The notes: generated by a model not told the origin, from the letters alone. A stretch of DNA of 64,000 nucleotides from Nocardioides panaciterrulae (GCF_013409645.1 NZ_JACCBG010000001.1:558001-622000); one strand, 5' to 3'; counted from the stretch's first letter, positions 43,670 to 52,455 are shown. Made by a program: numbers and translations.

Positions 43670-44506
43670 GTGACCGACGTTCCCGCCGACCGCATCCTGA
43701 TCACCGTGGCGCCCACCGGCGCCGAGACCAGCAAGGCCGACTGTCCGCAGCTGCCGACCACGCTGGCGGAGCTCGTCGCGACCGCGCAGGCCTGCGAGGC
43801 CGCCGGCGCGGCGATGATCCACGTGCACATCCGCGACGCCGAGCATCGCCCGACCCTCGACCTGGGCCGGCTGACCGAGACCGTCGCGGCGCTGCGGGAG
43901 AGCACCGACCTGGTCGTCCAGCTCTCCACCGGCGGCTCGGTGCACGACCCGCTGGACCAGCGGCTGAAGGTGCTCGACGCGGCCCCGGACTCCTGCAGCC
44001 TGACCATGGGCACCACGAACTTCGGCGACGACGTGTTCTCCAACCCGTGGCCGTTCGTCTGCGAGCTCTACCAGCTGAGCCAGGAGCGCCGGGTGGTGCC
44101 GGAGTTCGAGCTGTTCGACCTCGGCCACGTGCACGCGCTGCACCGGCTGCTGGACAAGTTCGGCCTGCCGTACGGCGGGAAGGTGCACTGCGACCTGGTC
44201 ATGGGCGTACCCGGCGGGATGCCCGGCACAGCCGACGCGCTCGTCGCCGCCGTGCAGGGGCTGCCCGAGGTCGTCACCTCTTGGTCGGCAACCGGCATCG
44301 GCCGCAGCACGCTGCCGGTGATGCTGGCCAGCCTCGCCAAGGGCGGCCACCTGCGCGTGGGCATGGAGGACGTGCTGACGATCAGCCGGGGGGTGCCGGT
44401 GGACAGCAACGCCCAGCTCGTCGAGCGGGCGGTCTCCGCGGCGGCCGTGGCCCAGCGCACTCCGGCCTCCACCGCCGAGGCGCGCACGCTGCTCGGGCTC
44501 ACCTGA
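43670..44506 (+). CDS. BKACE (DUF849) beta-keto acid cleavage enzyme
   Basis: A 278-residue Zn-dependent TIM-barrel enzyme that cleaves a beta-keto acid with acetyl-CoA (as Kce does with 3-keto-5-aminohexanoate). The metal His-x-His motif is in MIHVHIRDAEHRP; other marks are LVVQLSTGG, DSCSLTMGTTNF, PEFELFDLGHV and GGHLRVGMEDVLT. CAGGAT at 43657-43662 sits 7 nt before GTG 43670, suggesting a leaderless message. The substrate is not known; no lysine-fermentation genes surround it. Confidence 0.9.
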   Translation: MTDVPADRILITVAPTGAETSKADCPQLPTTLAELVATAQACEAAGAAMIHVHIRDAEHRPTLDLGRLTETVAALRESTDLVVQLSTGGSVHDPLDQRLKVLDAAPDSCSLTMGTTNFGDDVFSNPWPFVCELYQLSQERRVVPEFELFDLGHVHALHRLLDKFGLPYGGKVHCDLVMGVPGGMPGTADALVAAVQGLPEVVTSWSATGIGRSTLPVMLASLAKGGHLRVGMEDVLTISRGVPVDSNAQLVERAVSAAAVAQRTPASTAEARTLLGLT

Positions 44507-44650
44507 TCGGGTGAACCCCAGGTGACGATCGCGTTGCGATCCGCGCCCCCGCGTCCACCGCGGCCAACTCGGGGTGCACCTACCCAATTTTCGTGAGAGA
44601 GTGGCCTCTCTCCAGACTTTCCGATGTCTCACCCATGGGGGTTTCCCGCA

Positions 44651-45067
44651 GTGAAGAAGATCATTTCCGGGCTGATCGCGACGCTGATGGTGGCGGGCGC
44701 TCTTGTCGCCTTCACCGGCGTCGGGGCGGCCAACGCCAATGCACGTTACCCGCACTCCGTGCCGACCTCGACCAGGATCCACGCGCCCAACCACGTGAAG
44801 GTGCGCCACACCATCCGGGTCTGCGTCAACGTCACCTCGGGCAACACCAACCCCAAGGGCAACGTGACGGTTCGCATCGTCCGCGGCAACGGGGGCTACA
44901 AGTGGGTGCGCACCAAGGCCTACCACGGCCACCGGGTCTGCTTCCGCTCGACGAAGCTCCACCCGCGCGGTGCCTACGACATCCGCGCCGCCTACAACGC
45001 TCGCCCCGGCTCGAAGTGGAAGGACTCGGACAACCGCGACCAGTTCCGCGCCACCCGCCGCGGCTGA
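44651..45067 (+). CDS. Small secreted protein with Ig-like fold
   Basis: A 138-residue exported protein. The signal peptide (KKIISGLIATLMVAGALVAF to GAANANA) precedes a basic domain of about 110 residues with two cysteines (RVCVNVTSGN and HRVCFRSTKL) that could pair, and strands GNVTVRIVRGNGG and RGAYDIRAAYNARPGSK, which resemble bacterial Ig-like repeats. Start GTG 44651 directly begins the signal peptide; an upstream ATG at 44624 would add nine residues. The function is unknown; a cell-envelope role is plausible. A strong terminator follows. Confidence 0.72.
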   Translation: MKKIISGLIATLMVAGALVAFTGVGAANANARYPHSVPTSTRIHAPNHVKVRHTIRVCVNVTSGNTNPKGNVTVRIVRGNGGYKWVRTKAYHGHRVCFRSTKLHPRGAYDIRAAYNARPGSKWKDSDNRDQFRATRRG

Positions 45068-45090
45068 TCTCGTCCGAACACCGCTCCATT

Positions 45091-45124
45091 CCGTCGGCCC
45101 CGCAGCCCGCTGCGGGGCCGACGG
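45091..45124. terminator. Intrinsic terminator
   Basis: CCGTCGGCCCCGCAG (45091-45105) pairs perfectly with 45110-45124 around CCCG and is followed by GCATTTTCTG, a short T run. Confidence 0.85.
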
Positions 45125-45147
45125 GCATTTTCTGACAGGATCCCCGC

Positions 45148-46884
45148 GTGTCTGCACGTCGCCTGCTGTGGCTGCCTCTGGTCGTCGTCCTCCTCGCCGT
45201 CGCCTACACCGGCTGGCTGGGATGGCGGGTCCAGGCCTCCTTGTCCGCCGCCCAGGGCAGTGCCAGCCGGCTTCAACAGGCCATCGACGACGGTGACGCC
45301 TCCGCCCGCGACACCGCGGTCACCGACCTGCGCCGGCACGCCGACGATGCGGTCAACCGGACCGACGGCGCCTGGTGGGGAGCGCTGACCCACCTGCCCT
45401 TCGTGGGCGACGACGCCACCGGCGTGCGGGCGCTGAGTCGGTCGCTGGACACCGTGGCTGCCGGGGGAGTGCAGCCGCTCTCGGACAGCGTCGACGGCCT
45501 GGACTCGCTCACCGCCGGCGGCGGCGTGGACGTGCACCAGGTCGAGGCGCTCCAGCGGCCGGTCTCGGAGGCGAGTCGCGCCTTCGCTCGCGCCGACAGC
45601 GACCTCTCCGGCCTCGACAGCTCGGGGTACGTCGGCGTCCTCCGCACCAAGTTCGACCGTTACGCCCGCCTCGTGCACGACACGTCGGTGGCCCTGTCCT
45701 CCGCCGACACCGCCGTCCGGGTGCTGCCGACGATGATCGGCGCCGACGGCCCGCGCGACTACCTGCTGATCTTTCAGAACAACGCCGAGATCCGGGCGAC
45801 GGGTGGCCTGCCGGGCTCCTGGTCGGTGATCCATGCGGAGGACGGCAAGCTCAAGGTGACCCAGCAGGGCTCACTGCAACAGTTCCCGCCACTACCCCGG
45901 CCGGTGCTGCCGCTGTCCAAGGCGGAGCTGGCCGTCCATGGCGAACAGCTGGGCACCTTCTTCGCGGACGCGAACTTCACCCCGGACTTCCCCCGGGCCG
46001 CACAGCTGTGGACCGCCCGCTTCGAGCAGGAGTTCCCGGCCACCCACCTCGATGGGGTGCTCTCGCTCGACCCGGTGGCCCTGTCCTACCTGCTCAAGGG
46101 CACCGGACCGGTCACCGTTGCCGGCCGGACCATCACCAGCGAGAACGCGGTCGACGAGCTGCTGAGCCGGCCGTACCGCGAGCTGGAGCCTGCGCAGCAG
46201 GACGTGCTGTTCGCGCACGCGGCCAAGGCGATCTTCGACGCCACCACGGGGCACCTCAAGTCGCCTCTGGGATTCGTCCGCGGCCTGAGCCGCGCCGCCA
46301 GCGAGGGCCGCTTCCTTGTGTCCGTGGACGACCCCGAGGTCAGTTCGCAACTGGCCGGCACACGCGTCGAAAGCGCGCTCACAGGTGACGACGGCCGCAC
46401 CCCGCATGTCGACATCGCGCTCAACGACGCGACCGGCACCAAGATGAGTTACTACCTCCGCTACTCCACCGATCTCGAGTCCACGAGCTGCCAGGACCAG
46501 GCCCAGCGCATCCAGGCGTCGATGACGCTGAACCAGAAGATCACCCCCGAGGCCGCTCGGAAGCTGCCGGCGTCCGTGACCGGACCCGGCACGTTCGGCA
46601 CAGGGCGCGGCAAGCAGTTGGTGGTGATCGACATCTACGCGCCGCACGGAGGCACGTTCGACTCGCTGAGCATCAACGGCAAGTCACTGACCGACTCGCT
46701 GAACGTCACCCACCTCAACGGCCGCCCCGTCACCCAGGTCCCGATCATGCTGTCCTCGACCAAGGACGTGGTGATCAACTGGACGATGACCACGGGCCCC
46801 GGTGAGACCGGCGACATCCACCTCGGCATGACGCCCAGCATTGTTCCTGGCGACAACAACGCAGTGATCCACTCCGCCTGCTGA
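45148..46884 (+). CDS. DUF4012 domain protein
   Basis: A 578-residue protein with one N-terminal membrane segment (LLWLPLVVVLLAVAYTGWLG) and a large extracytoplasmic part. The DUF4012 core is visible as YLLIFQNNAEIRATGGLPGSW, ELDPVALSYLL-like LSLDPVALSYLLKGTGPVTV and FDATTGHLKSPLGFVRGL. The family is found beside polysaccharide export and polymer genes in actinobacteria, and the NNAE-R-TGG motif is conserved, but no activity is established. CAGGAT (45136-45141) lies 6 nt before the GTG start. The tail ends at a pair of dispersed repeats. Confidence 0.85.
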   Translation: MSARRLLWLPLVVVLLAVAYTGWLGWRVQASLSAAQGSASRLQQAIDDGDASARDTAVTDLRRHADDAVNRTDGAWWGALTHLPFVGDDATGVRALSRSLDTVAAGGVQPLSDSVDGLDSLTAGGGVDVHQVEALQRPVSEASRAFARADSDLSGLDSSGYVGVLRTKFDRYARLVHDTSVALSSADTAVRVLPTMIGADGPRDYLLIFQNNAEIRATGGLPGSWSVIHAEDGKLKVTQQGSLQQFPPLPRPVLPLSKAELAVHGEQLGTFFADANFTPDFPRAAQLWTARFEQEFPATHLDGVLSLDPVALSYLLKGTGPVTVAGRTITSENAVDELLSRPYRELEPAQQDVLFAHAAKAIFDATTGHLKSPLGFVRGLSRAASEGRFLVSVDDPEVSSQLAGTRVESALTGDDGRTPHVDIALNDATGTKMSYYLRYSTDLESTSCQDQAQRIQASMTLNQKITPEAARKLPASVTGPGTFGTGRGKQLVVIDIYAPHGGTFDSLSINGKSLTDSLNVTHLNGRPVTQVPIMLSSTKDVVINWTMTTGPGETGDIHLGMTPSIVPGDNNAVIHSAC

Positions 46885-46900
46885 CCACACTGCACCCCTC

Positions 46901-46977
46901 GGTGGTCGAGTAGCGAGCGCCAGCGGTGCAGTGATCGGTGGTCGAGTAGCGAGCGCCAGAGAGCGTATCGAGACCCC
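46901..46977. repeat. Dispersed repeat cluster B (half unit + full unit)
   Basis: A left-half unit (46903-46925) is followed after about 14 bp by a full unit (46940-46977, one internal variant). It lies between the DUF4012 stop and a convergent small gene. Confidence 0.88.
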
Positions 46978-46995
46978 GCACCCGAAGGCAGCGCC

Positions 46996-47214
46996 TCACT
47001 CCCGCACCCGTCGCGCGGCCTCCCAGACCTCGAACCGTCCGTACGCGCTGTCGAGATGGCCCCAGAAGCAATGCTCGAAGCCAGCCACCTCCTCGCGCAG
47101 TTGGAACATCTGATAGTCGAGCAGGCGCTCGAGGGAGCACTCGTGGCCCGCGCGTTCAGAGCGCTCGAGTGAGGCGCCGCAGCGCCGGCAGGGCATGTAT
47201 CGGGACGCGAACAC
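46996..47214 (-). CDS. Small zinc-ribbon-like protein
   Basis: A 72-residue ORF with a possible metal-binding knot (MPCRRCGASLE and GHECSLERLL: CxxC plus a later Cys/His) and an aromatic helical tail (FEHCFWGHLDSAYGRFEVWE). GTG 47214 has AGGAGG six bases upstream, which is preferred to ATG 47196. I do not recognise a named family. It is divergent from the SnoaL-like gene. A DNA- or protein-binding role is a guess from the zinc motif alone. Confidence 0.6.
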   Translation of the reverse strand: MFASRYMPCRRCGASLERSERAGHECSLERLLDYQMFQLREEVAGFEHCFWGHLDSAYGRFEVWEAARRVRE

Positions 47215-47325
47215 AGGGGACCTCCTGCTCGGGAGGATTCCCCGGGTCGGGGAGGACAAACGACCCGTGTTCGGGAGGGGCCAAAGCCCTAGATTGAGCC
47301 GCGGCAGGTGTCAGAGCGGAGGTTC

Positions 47326-47781
47326 ATGATGCCCAGCAATGCAGAGATCGCTCGCGACCTCTACCTCAGTTGGAACGAGAGGGACTTCGACCGTGCCGCA
47401 GAGATGGTCAAGCCCGACAGCGAGATCATCGTCGTCGGCACGGGTGAGAAGTTCATCGGCCCGGACGGCGTACGCCGCTACGACAGCAACTGGGCCGAGG
47501 GGTTCCCGGACGGTGAGATCACGGTCGACAACATCCTCGACGCGGGCGACTGCGTCGTCGTGGAGTTCACCGGCCGTGGCACCCACACCGGCACGCTCCC
47601 CACGTCGATGGGTCCGATCCCGCCAACGGGCCGCCAGCTCACCTTGTCGCTGTGCGACGTGCTCGAGTTCCAGGAGGGCAAGGTGAAGCGCCAGCGGTCC
47701 TACTTCGACACCGGCTCGATGATGATGCAGCTCGGGCTACTCCCCGAGCAGGCCGAAGCCGCGCAAGAAGCACCTCGGTAG
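47326..47781 (+). CDS. SnoaL-like / NTF2-fold protein
   Basis: A 151-residue protein with the cone-shaped NTF2/SnoaL fold: ARDLYLSWNERDFDRAAEMV, DGVRRYDSNWAEGFPDGEIT, DAGDCVVVEFTGRGTHTG and VLEFQEGKVKRQRSYFD. These proteins bind or isomerise small molecules; without catalytic residues that I can assign, the role is open. The ATG has GCGGAGG upstream. It stands alone and ends at a good hairpin. Confidence 0.85.
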   Translation: MMPSNAEIARDLYLSWNERDFDRAAEMVKPDSEIIVVGTGEKFIGPDGVRRYDSNWAEGFPDGEITVDNILDAGDCVVVEFTGRGTHTGTLPTSMGPIPPTGRQLTLSLCDVLEFQEGKVKRQRSYFDTGSMMMQLGLLPEQAEAAQEAPR

Positions 47782-47797
47782 GTCAACCGCACGACAA

Positions 47798-47834
47798 GAG
47801 ACCGCCCAGACCAGGCACCTGCCCGGGCGGTCTC
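47798..47834. terminator. Intrinsic-type terminator
   Basis: GAGACCGCCC (47798-47807) pairs with GGGCGGTCTC (47825-47834), 17 bp after the SnoaL-like stop. Confidence 0.75.
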
Positions 47835-47852
47835 CCTCCCCTGACACGTCGC

Positions 47853-47923
47853 TGGCCGAGTAGCGAGCGCCAGCCGTCCGTCGGTGGTCGAGTAGCGAGC
47901 GCCCGCGAGCGTATCGAGACCCC
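47853..47923. repeat. Dispersed repeat cluster C (half unit + full unit)
   Basis: A left-half unit near 47854-47874 is followed by a full unit at 47886-47923 with one variant base. It lies between the terminator and the convergent DsrE gene. Confidence 0.88.
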
Positions 47924-47941
47924 GCCAACCCAGCGCAGCGC

Positions 47942-48304
47942 TTAGTACACGAGCGCCTGCGCGCCCTCCTGGAGCACCTCCTCGGCGAACACCGCCGCCC
48001 CCGCGATCCCGATTCCCGGTACGACGTCGTCCGCCGCGATCGACCGCCGCTGGGCACACTGGGTGCACAGCGTCACCTGGCCGCCTGCGATCACAGCCTC
48101 GAGCAGGGAGGCCAGGGGAGCGGCCAGCGGCAGCTCGAACTCGGCGGCCCGCCCAGGCACCGCGAACCACGCCGCCTCTCCGGTCAACCACAGGCTCACC
48201 TCGGCACCGGCCGCGACGGCCGCCGCGGCCACCGTGAACGCCTGGTTGCACCGCTCTCTGTCCTCGACACCGCAGGTCACCTTGATCACGAGGTTTCGGG
48301 GCAT
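47942..48304 (-). CDS. DsrE family protein
   Basis: A 120-residue protein of the DsrE/YchN fold. Typical parts are LVIKVTCGVEDRERCNQAFT, AAGAEVSLWLTGEAAWF, and VTLCTQCAQRRSI with a CxxC that may carry or reduce sulfur. Family members take part in sulfur relay or simply bind small ligands; the Cys pair makes a thiol role possible. It is divergent from the nitrobindin-like gene with 28 bp between starts. A repeat cluster lies just after its stop. Confidence 0.85.
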   Translation of the reverse strand: MPRNLVIKVTCGVEDRERCNQAFTVAAAAVAAGAEVSLWLTGEAAWFAVPGRAAEFELPLAAPLASLLEAVIAGGQVTLCTQCAQRRSIAADDVVPGIGIAGAAVFAEEVLQEGAQALVY

Positions 48305-48332
48305 GGCGCGAGCCTAACTAGACTCACCTGTC

Positions 48333-48827
48333 ATGCCGTTCGAGCTCCCCGACAACCTGCACCCGGACTGTGGTCCCATCGCCTGGATGCTCGGCACCTG
48401 GCGCGGCAACGGCCACGGCGACTACCCGACGATCGAGCCGTTCCAGTTCGGCCAAGAGCTGATCTTCACCCACGACGGCCGGCCCTTCTTCCACTACATG
48501 GCTCGCGCCTGGATCGTGGACGAGAACGGCGAAAAGGTCCGTGATGCCGCCATCGAAACCGGGTTCCTCCGCGCCAAGCCGGGGGGCAAGGTCGAGTTCG
48601 TGCTCACGCACAACACCGGCTTCGTCGAGATCTGGTACGGCCACGCCGACGGCGGCAAGCTCGAGATGGTCACCGACGCGGTCGCCCGCACTGAGACCGC
48701 GAAGGAGTATGTCGGCGGCATGCGGCTCTACGGCAACGTCGAGGGTGACCTGCTGTACGCCTACGACATGGCAGCCATGGGGCAGGCGCTTCAGCCGCAT
48801 CTCTGGGCGCGATTGCAGCGCGCCTGA
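48333..48827 (+). CDS. Nitrobindin-type (FABP-like, THAP4 domain) heme-binding protein
   Basis: A 164-residue beta-barrel. The family opening IAWMLGTWRGNGHGDYPTIE (GxWxGxGxGxYP) and RPFFHYMARAW, EIWYGHADGG and the late MAAMGQALQPHLWARLQRA are all present; His near the C-terminus is the likely heme ligand. Nitrobindins bind ferric heme and react with nitric oxide or peroxynitrite. TAGACT at 48319-48324 lies 8 nt before the ATG (leaderless). Confidence 0.93.
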   Translation: MPFELPDNLHPDCGPIAWMLGTWRGNGHGDYPTIEPFQFGQELIFTHDGRPFFHYMARAWIVDENGEKVRDAAIETGFLRAKPGGKVEFVLTHNTGFVEIWYGHADGGKLEMVTDAVARTETAKEYVGGMRLYGNVEGDLLYAYDMAAMGQALQPHLWARLQRA

Positions 48828-48855
48828 GGCGCATTGCCCAGTCGATGCGGCCTTG

Positions 48856-48882
48856 CGCCTTGAGGACGACTACGGCCGGTAG
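48856..48882 (+). pseudogene. Remnant of a mannose-6-phosphate-isomerase-type cupin C-terminus
   Basis: Nine codons, RLEDDYGR plus TAG stop, equal the last codons of the cupin at 24778-25125. The DNA differs at three sites, all third codon positions. Homology stops immediately upstream. It lies 60 bp before gmd, a gene that often accompanies mannose-phosphate enzymes, so it is probably the end of a deleted manC/cupin-like gene. Confidence 0.5.
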
Positions 48883-48942
48883 CGCGCGGGGGAGGGACGA
48901 TGCCGTAGTGAGTGGCGACGACCCGCTGGCAGAATCGCGGCC

Positions 48943-49938
48943 ATGCCGAGCGCGCTGATCACCGGGATCACCGGCCAGGACGGTCTCTACCTCGCCGAGC
49001 TCCTGCTCGCCAAGGGGTACGACGTCCACGGGCTGATCCGCGGGCAGAACAACCCCAAGCGACAGCTCGTCGAGAAACTGCTGCCCGAGGTCCGGCTCCA
49101 CAACGGCGACCTGACCGACCTGTCCAGCCTGCTGCGCGCGCTGCGCGACGCGGCGCCGGACGAGGTCTACAACCTCGGCGCGGTCTCGTTCGTGGCCTAC
49201 TCGTGGGAGAACGCGCACCTCACCACCGACGTCACCGCCAAGGGCGTGCTCAACATGCTCGAGGCGGTGCGGCTGCACTGCGGCTACCGGGAGGGGTCCG
49301 ACCAGGTCGGCGGGGTGCGGTTCTACCAGGCGTCGAGCTCGGAGATGTTCGGCAAGGTGCAGGAGTCGCCGCAGCACGAGCGGACCCTGCTCTGGCCGCG
49401 GTCGCCGTACGGCGTGAGCAAGGTCTTCGGCCACCACATGACGATCAACTACCGCGAGTCCTACGGGCTGCACGCGTCCTCCGGGATCCTGTTCAACCAC
49501 GAGTCGCCGCGACGCGGACCGGAGTTCGTCACCCGCAAGATCAGCCAGGCGGTCGCCCGGATCCACCTCGGCCTGCAGGACCAGCTGGTGCTGGGCAACC
49601 TCGACGCCGAGCGCGACTGGGGCTTCGCCGGCGACTACGTGGAAGCGATGTGGCTGATGCTCCAGCAGCCCGCGGGCGACGACTACGTGGTCGCCACCGG
49701 CGAGACCCACTCGATCCGCGACTTCCTCGACGAGGCCTTCGGCCAGGTCGGCGTGACCGACTGGACGCCCTACGTCCGCCAGGACCCACGATTCGTGCGC
49801 CCGGCCGAGGTCGACCACCTGGTCGGTGACGCGAGCAAGGCCCGCGAGGTGCTCGGCTGGAAGCCGAGGGTGACCTTCCGCGAGCTCGTCGCGATGATGG
49901 TCGAGGCCGACCTCGAAGCCACCCGACAGGGCTGGTGA
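48943..49938 (+). CDS. gmd: GDP-mannose 4,6-dehydratase
   Basis: A 331-residue enzyme that makes GDP-4-keto-6-deoxymannose, precursor of GDP-fucose, rhamnose or perosamine-type sugars. It is an extended [22 protein letters not shown] for [39 protein letters not shown], the YGVSK catalytic pair and [19 protein letters not shown]. It is close to the usual length (about 330-370). A -10-like CAGAAT ends 7 nt before the ATG. It is directly followed by a paralogue, and together they start the right-hand polysaccharide genes. Confidence 0.95.
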   Translation: MPSALITGITGQDGLYLAELLLAKGYDVHGLIRGQNNPKRQLVEKLLPEVRLHNGDLTDLSSLLRALRDAAPDEVYNLGAVSFVAYSWENAHLTTDVTAKGVLNMLEAVRLHCGYREGSDQVGGVRFYQASSSEMFGKVQESPQHERTLLWPRSPYGVSKVFGHHMTINYRESYGLHASSGILFNHESPRRGPEFVTRKISQAVARIHLGLQDQLVLGNLDAERDWGFAGDYVEAMWLMLQQPAGDDYVVATGETHSIRDFLDEAFGQVGVTDWTPYVRQDPRFVRPAEVDHLVGDASKAREVLGWKPRVTFRELVAMMVEADLEATRQGW

Positions 49939-49940
49939 GC

Positions 49941-50909
49941 ATGGCCCGCGCGTTCATCACCGGCGCCACCGGCCAGGACGGCAGCTATCTGACGGAGCGG
50001 TTGCTGGCCGAGGGGACCGAGGTGCACGCGCTCCTGCAGCCCGGCGAGCGGCCCGCCGACGTCGACCTGCAGGGCGTGGCGATCCACCGCGGGGACCTCA
50101 CCGACGTCGCGGAGGTACGCCGGCTGCTGGTGGACCTGGCCCCGGGCGAGGTCTACAACCTCGCGGCCGTCAGCTCGGTGGCCCGCTCGTGGGCGGAGCC
50201 GGACCTGACCTCGCGCGTCAACGGGCTGGCCGCGGCAGCGCTGCTGGAGTCGGCGTGGCAGGCCCAGGAGAAGAGCGGTCGCCCGGTCCGGGTCGTCCAG
50301 GCCTCCAGCGCGGAGATGTTCGGGATCCCGGTGACCAGCCCGCAGGACGAGGAGACGCCCCTGCGGCCGGTGAACCCGTACGGCGCGGCCAAGGCCCACG
50401 CCCACCTGATGGTGGACGTCTACCGTCGGCGCGGCCTGCACGCGGTGAGCGCGATCCACTACAACCACGAGTCGCCCCGCCGGCCCCGGCACTTCGTCAC
50501 CCGCAAGGTCACCGCCACCGTGGCGGCCATCGCCCGCGGCCGCGCCGACCGGCTGCAGCTCGGCAACCTCGACGCCCGGCGCGACTGGGGGTGGGCCCCC
50601 GACCACGTCGACGCGATGGTGCGGGCGGCCCGCGCCGACCACCCAGGCGACTACGTCGTCGCCACCGGCACCTCACGCTCGGTCCGCGACTTCGTCGCGA
50701 TGGCGTTCGCCCACGTCGGGATCGCGGAGTGGGAGTCATTGGTGAGCGTCGACGGCGACCTTCTGCGGCCCCAGGACGCCCCCGAGCTGGTCGGGAACCC
50801 CGCCCGCGCGCGCCGGGAGCTGGGCTGGGCGCCCACGGTGGCCTTCGACGAGCTCGTCGCCCGGATGGTCGACGCCGATCTGGCCCGGTTGGACGCCGGG
50901 CGCGAGTGA
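49941..50909 (+). CDS. GDP-mannose 4,6-dehydratase paralogue / NAD-dependent epimerase
   Basis: A 322-residue extended SDR, clearly related to the preceding Gmd but diverged. It keeps AFITGATGQDGSYLTERLL, YNLAAVSSVARSWAEPDLT, QASSAEMFGIPVTSPQDEE, the YGAAK pair and IHYNHESPRRPRHFVTRKV. ATG 49941 aligns with the start of the neighbour; GTG 49935 overlapping the gmd stop as GTGA is an alternative. Tandem Gmd-like genes could form a heteromer, or this one could act on a different GDP- or NDP-hexose (reductase/epimerase step). The two-gene operon is then followed by a fur-like gene. Confidence 0.87.
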   Translation: MARAFITGATGQDGSYLTERLLAEGTEVHALLQPGERPADVDLQGVAIHRGDLTDVAEVRRLLVDLAPGEVYNLAAVSSVARSWAEPDLTSRVNGLAAAALLESAWQAQEKSGRPVRVVQASSAEMFGIPVTSPQDEETPLRPVNPYGAAKAHAHLMVDVYRRRGLHAVSAIHYNHESPRRPRHFVTRKVTATVAAIARGRADRLQLGNLDARRDWGWAPDHVDAMVRAARADHPGDYVVATGTSRSVRDFVAMAFAHVGIAEWESLVSVDGDLLRPQDAPELVGNPARARRELGWAPTVAFDELVARMVDADLARLDAGRE

Positions 50910-50981
50910 TCAGACCGGCGAGGTGACCCGGCGATGCGGGCTCGGGCTTGCGGGCACGCCCGCGAGCGCGAGAATGGCCCC

Positions 50982-51392
50982 ATGACCGGCGACTGGCGCG
51001 AGAAGCTGCGGGGCAGCGGCTACCGCCTGACCCCGCAGCGGGAGCTGATCCTGCGCGCGGTCGAGGAGCTCGGCCACGCCACCCCCGACGAGGTGCTGGC
51101 CCGGGTCCGCGAGCAGTCCTCGGCGGTCAACGTCTCCACGGTCTACCGCACGCTGGAGGTGCTCGAGCAGCTCGGCCTGGTCCGGCACGCCCACCTCAGC
51201 GACCGGGCCCCGACCTACCACTCGGTCAGCGACCACGAGCACTTCCACCTGGTCTGCCGGAATTGTCACCGCATCGTGTCCGTTGACCCAGAGGTGCTTG
51301 ATCCGCTGCGCGACCGGCTGCGCAGCGAGCACGGCTTCACGATCGACGTGGGGCACCTGACCGTCTTCGGAAGGTGTGAGACCTGTGAGTGA
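50982..51392 (+). CDS. Fur family transcriptional regulator
   Basis: A 136-residue metal-dependent repressor. The winged helix is GYRLTPQRELILRAVEELGH and NVSTVYRTLEVLEQLGLVRH; the metal/dimer part has DHEHFHLVCRNCHRI and a C-terminal FGRCETCE, giving two CxxC zinc pairs. The HxHxH-type stretch in the hinge suggests iron, zinc or peroxide sensing; it cannot be decided which. The ATG follows a GAGAAT box by 6 nt. Its stop is close to the YgfZ start (GTG 51385 lies inside its end), so both are co-transcribed. Confidence 0.93.
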   Translation: MTGDWREKLRGSGYRLTPQRELILRAVEELGHATPDEVLARVREQSSAVNVSTVYRTLEVLEQLGLVRHAHLSDRAPTYHSVSDHEHFHLVCRNCHRIVSVDPEVLDPLRDRLRSEHGFTIDVGHLTVFGRCETCE

Positions 51393-52359
51393 CCACCGCA
51401 GTCCGCTGCTCGAGCTGCCCGGCGCTGTCTCCGGCGACGGGATCGACGCGGGCGTGGCCGCGCACTACGGCTCGTTCAACCTCGAGCAGCGCACGCTGGA
51501 GTCCGGGGAGGGCTTCGTCGACCTCTCGCACCGCGAGGTGATCCGGGTCGAGGGCCCGGACCGGCTGACCTGGCTGCACTCCCTGACCTCCCAGCACTTC
51601 CTGGAGCTGCCCCCGAAGAGGTGGATCGGCGCGCTCGTCCTCAGCCCCCAGGGCCACGTCGAGCACGCCTTCTTCGGCTACGACGACGGCGAGGCCTTCC
51701 TCGCCCACACCGAGCCCGGCCAGGCCGCCGCGCTGGTCGCGTTCCTGGACCGGATGCGCTTCATGATGCGCGTCGAGGTCACCGAGGTGACCGGCGACCT
51801 CGCGGTCACCTGGCGCCCGAAGCCGGGGGCCGAGGCGCGAGGCGGCCACGACTTCTACGCCAACTACGAGCTCGTCCCCCGCGACCAGCTCACGACCTAC
51901 GCCGAGGCCGCGGGCCCGGCCTGCGGCCTGTGGGCGTTCGAGGCGCTGCGGATCGCCGGCGGCGAGCCCCGCCTCGGGCTGGACACCGACCAGCGCACCA
52001 TCCCCAACGAGGCCGGCTGGATCGGCCCGGCGGTGCACCTCGACAAGGGCTGCTACCGCGGCCAGGAGACGGTGGCCCGGGTGCACACGCTCGGCCGCCC
52101 CCCGCGTCGGCTGACGCTGCTCCACCTCGACGGCTCGGAGAACCGCCTCCCGGCCGTCGGCGCCGCGCTCACCCAGGGCGAGAAGGTGGTCGGCTTCGTG
52201 GGCACCTCGGCCCGCCACCACGAGCTGGGCCCGATCGCGCTGGCGATGGTCAAGCGCAACGTACCGCTCGACGCCCAGCTCGAGGTCGACGGGCTCACCG
52301 CCGCCCAGGAGGTCCTGGTCGACCCCGAGGTCGGCCTGCACGTGCGGCCGCTGCGCTAA
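51385..52359 (+). CDS. ygfZ: Folate-binding protein YgfZ / iron-sulfur cluster repair
   Basis: A 324-residue member of the GcvT-like YgfZ family, which uses tetrahydrofolate in maintaining some iron-sulfur enzymes. The family signature KGCYRGQE is present as LDKGCYRGQETVARVHTLGR, plus GFVDLSHREVIRVEGPDRL and LTSQHFLELP. GTG 51385 has GGAAGG about 10 nt upstream, inside the fur-like 3' end; another in-frame GTG at 51376 lacks room for a ribosome site. The overlap with a Fur-type regulator fits a metal/Fe-S theme. Confidence 0.94.
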   Translation: MSDHRSPLLELPGAVSGDGIDAGVAAHYGSFNLEQRTLESGEGFVDLSHREVIRVEGPDRLTWLHSLTSQHFLELPPKRWIGALVLSPQGHVEHAFFGYDDGEAFLAHTEPGQAAALVAFLDRMRFMMRVEVTEVTGDLAVTWRPKPGAEARGGHDFYANYELVPRDQLTTYAEAAGPACGLWAFEALRIAGGEPRLGLDTDQRTIPNEAGWIGPAVHLDKGCYRGQETVARVHTLGRPPRRLTLLHLDGSENRLPAVGAALTQGEKVVGFVGTSARHHELGPIALAMVKRNVPLDAQLEVDGLTAAQEVLVDPEVGLHVRPLR

Positions 52360-52391
52360 CGCTCGCCGCGCCGGCGCGCGCACGACGAGGC

Positions 52392-52438
52392 CGAGTCGGC
52401 GCTCGTTGACGTGCAGCGCGTCAACCAGCGCCGACTCG
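52392..52438. terminator. Bidirectional terminator between ygfZ and rmlA copy 2
   Basis: A 20-bp stem with one mismatch: CGAGTCGGCGCTCGTTGACG (52392-52411) with 52419-52438 and a 7-nt loop. It separates the convergent ygfZ and rmlA genes. Confidence 0.8.
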
Positions 52439-52455
52439 CGGACGGGAAGGGTCAG

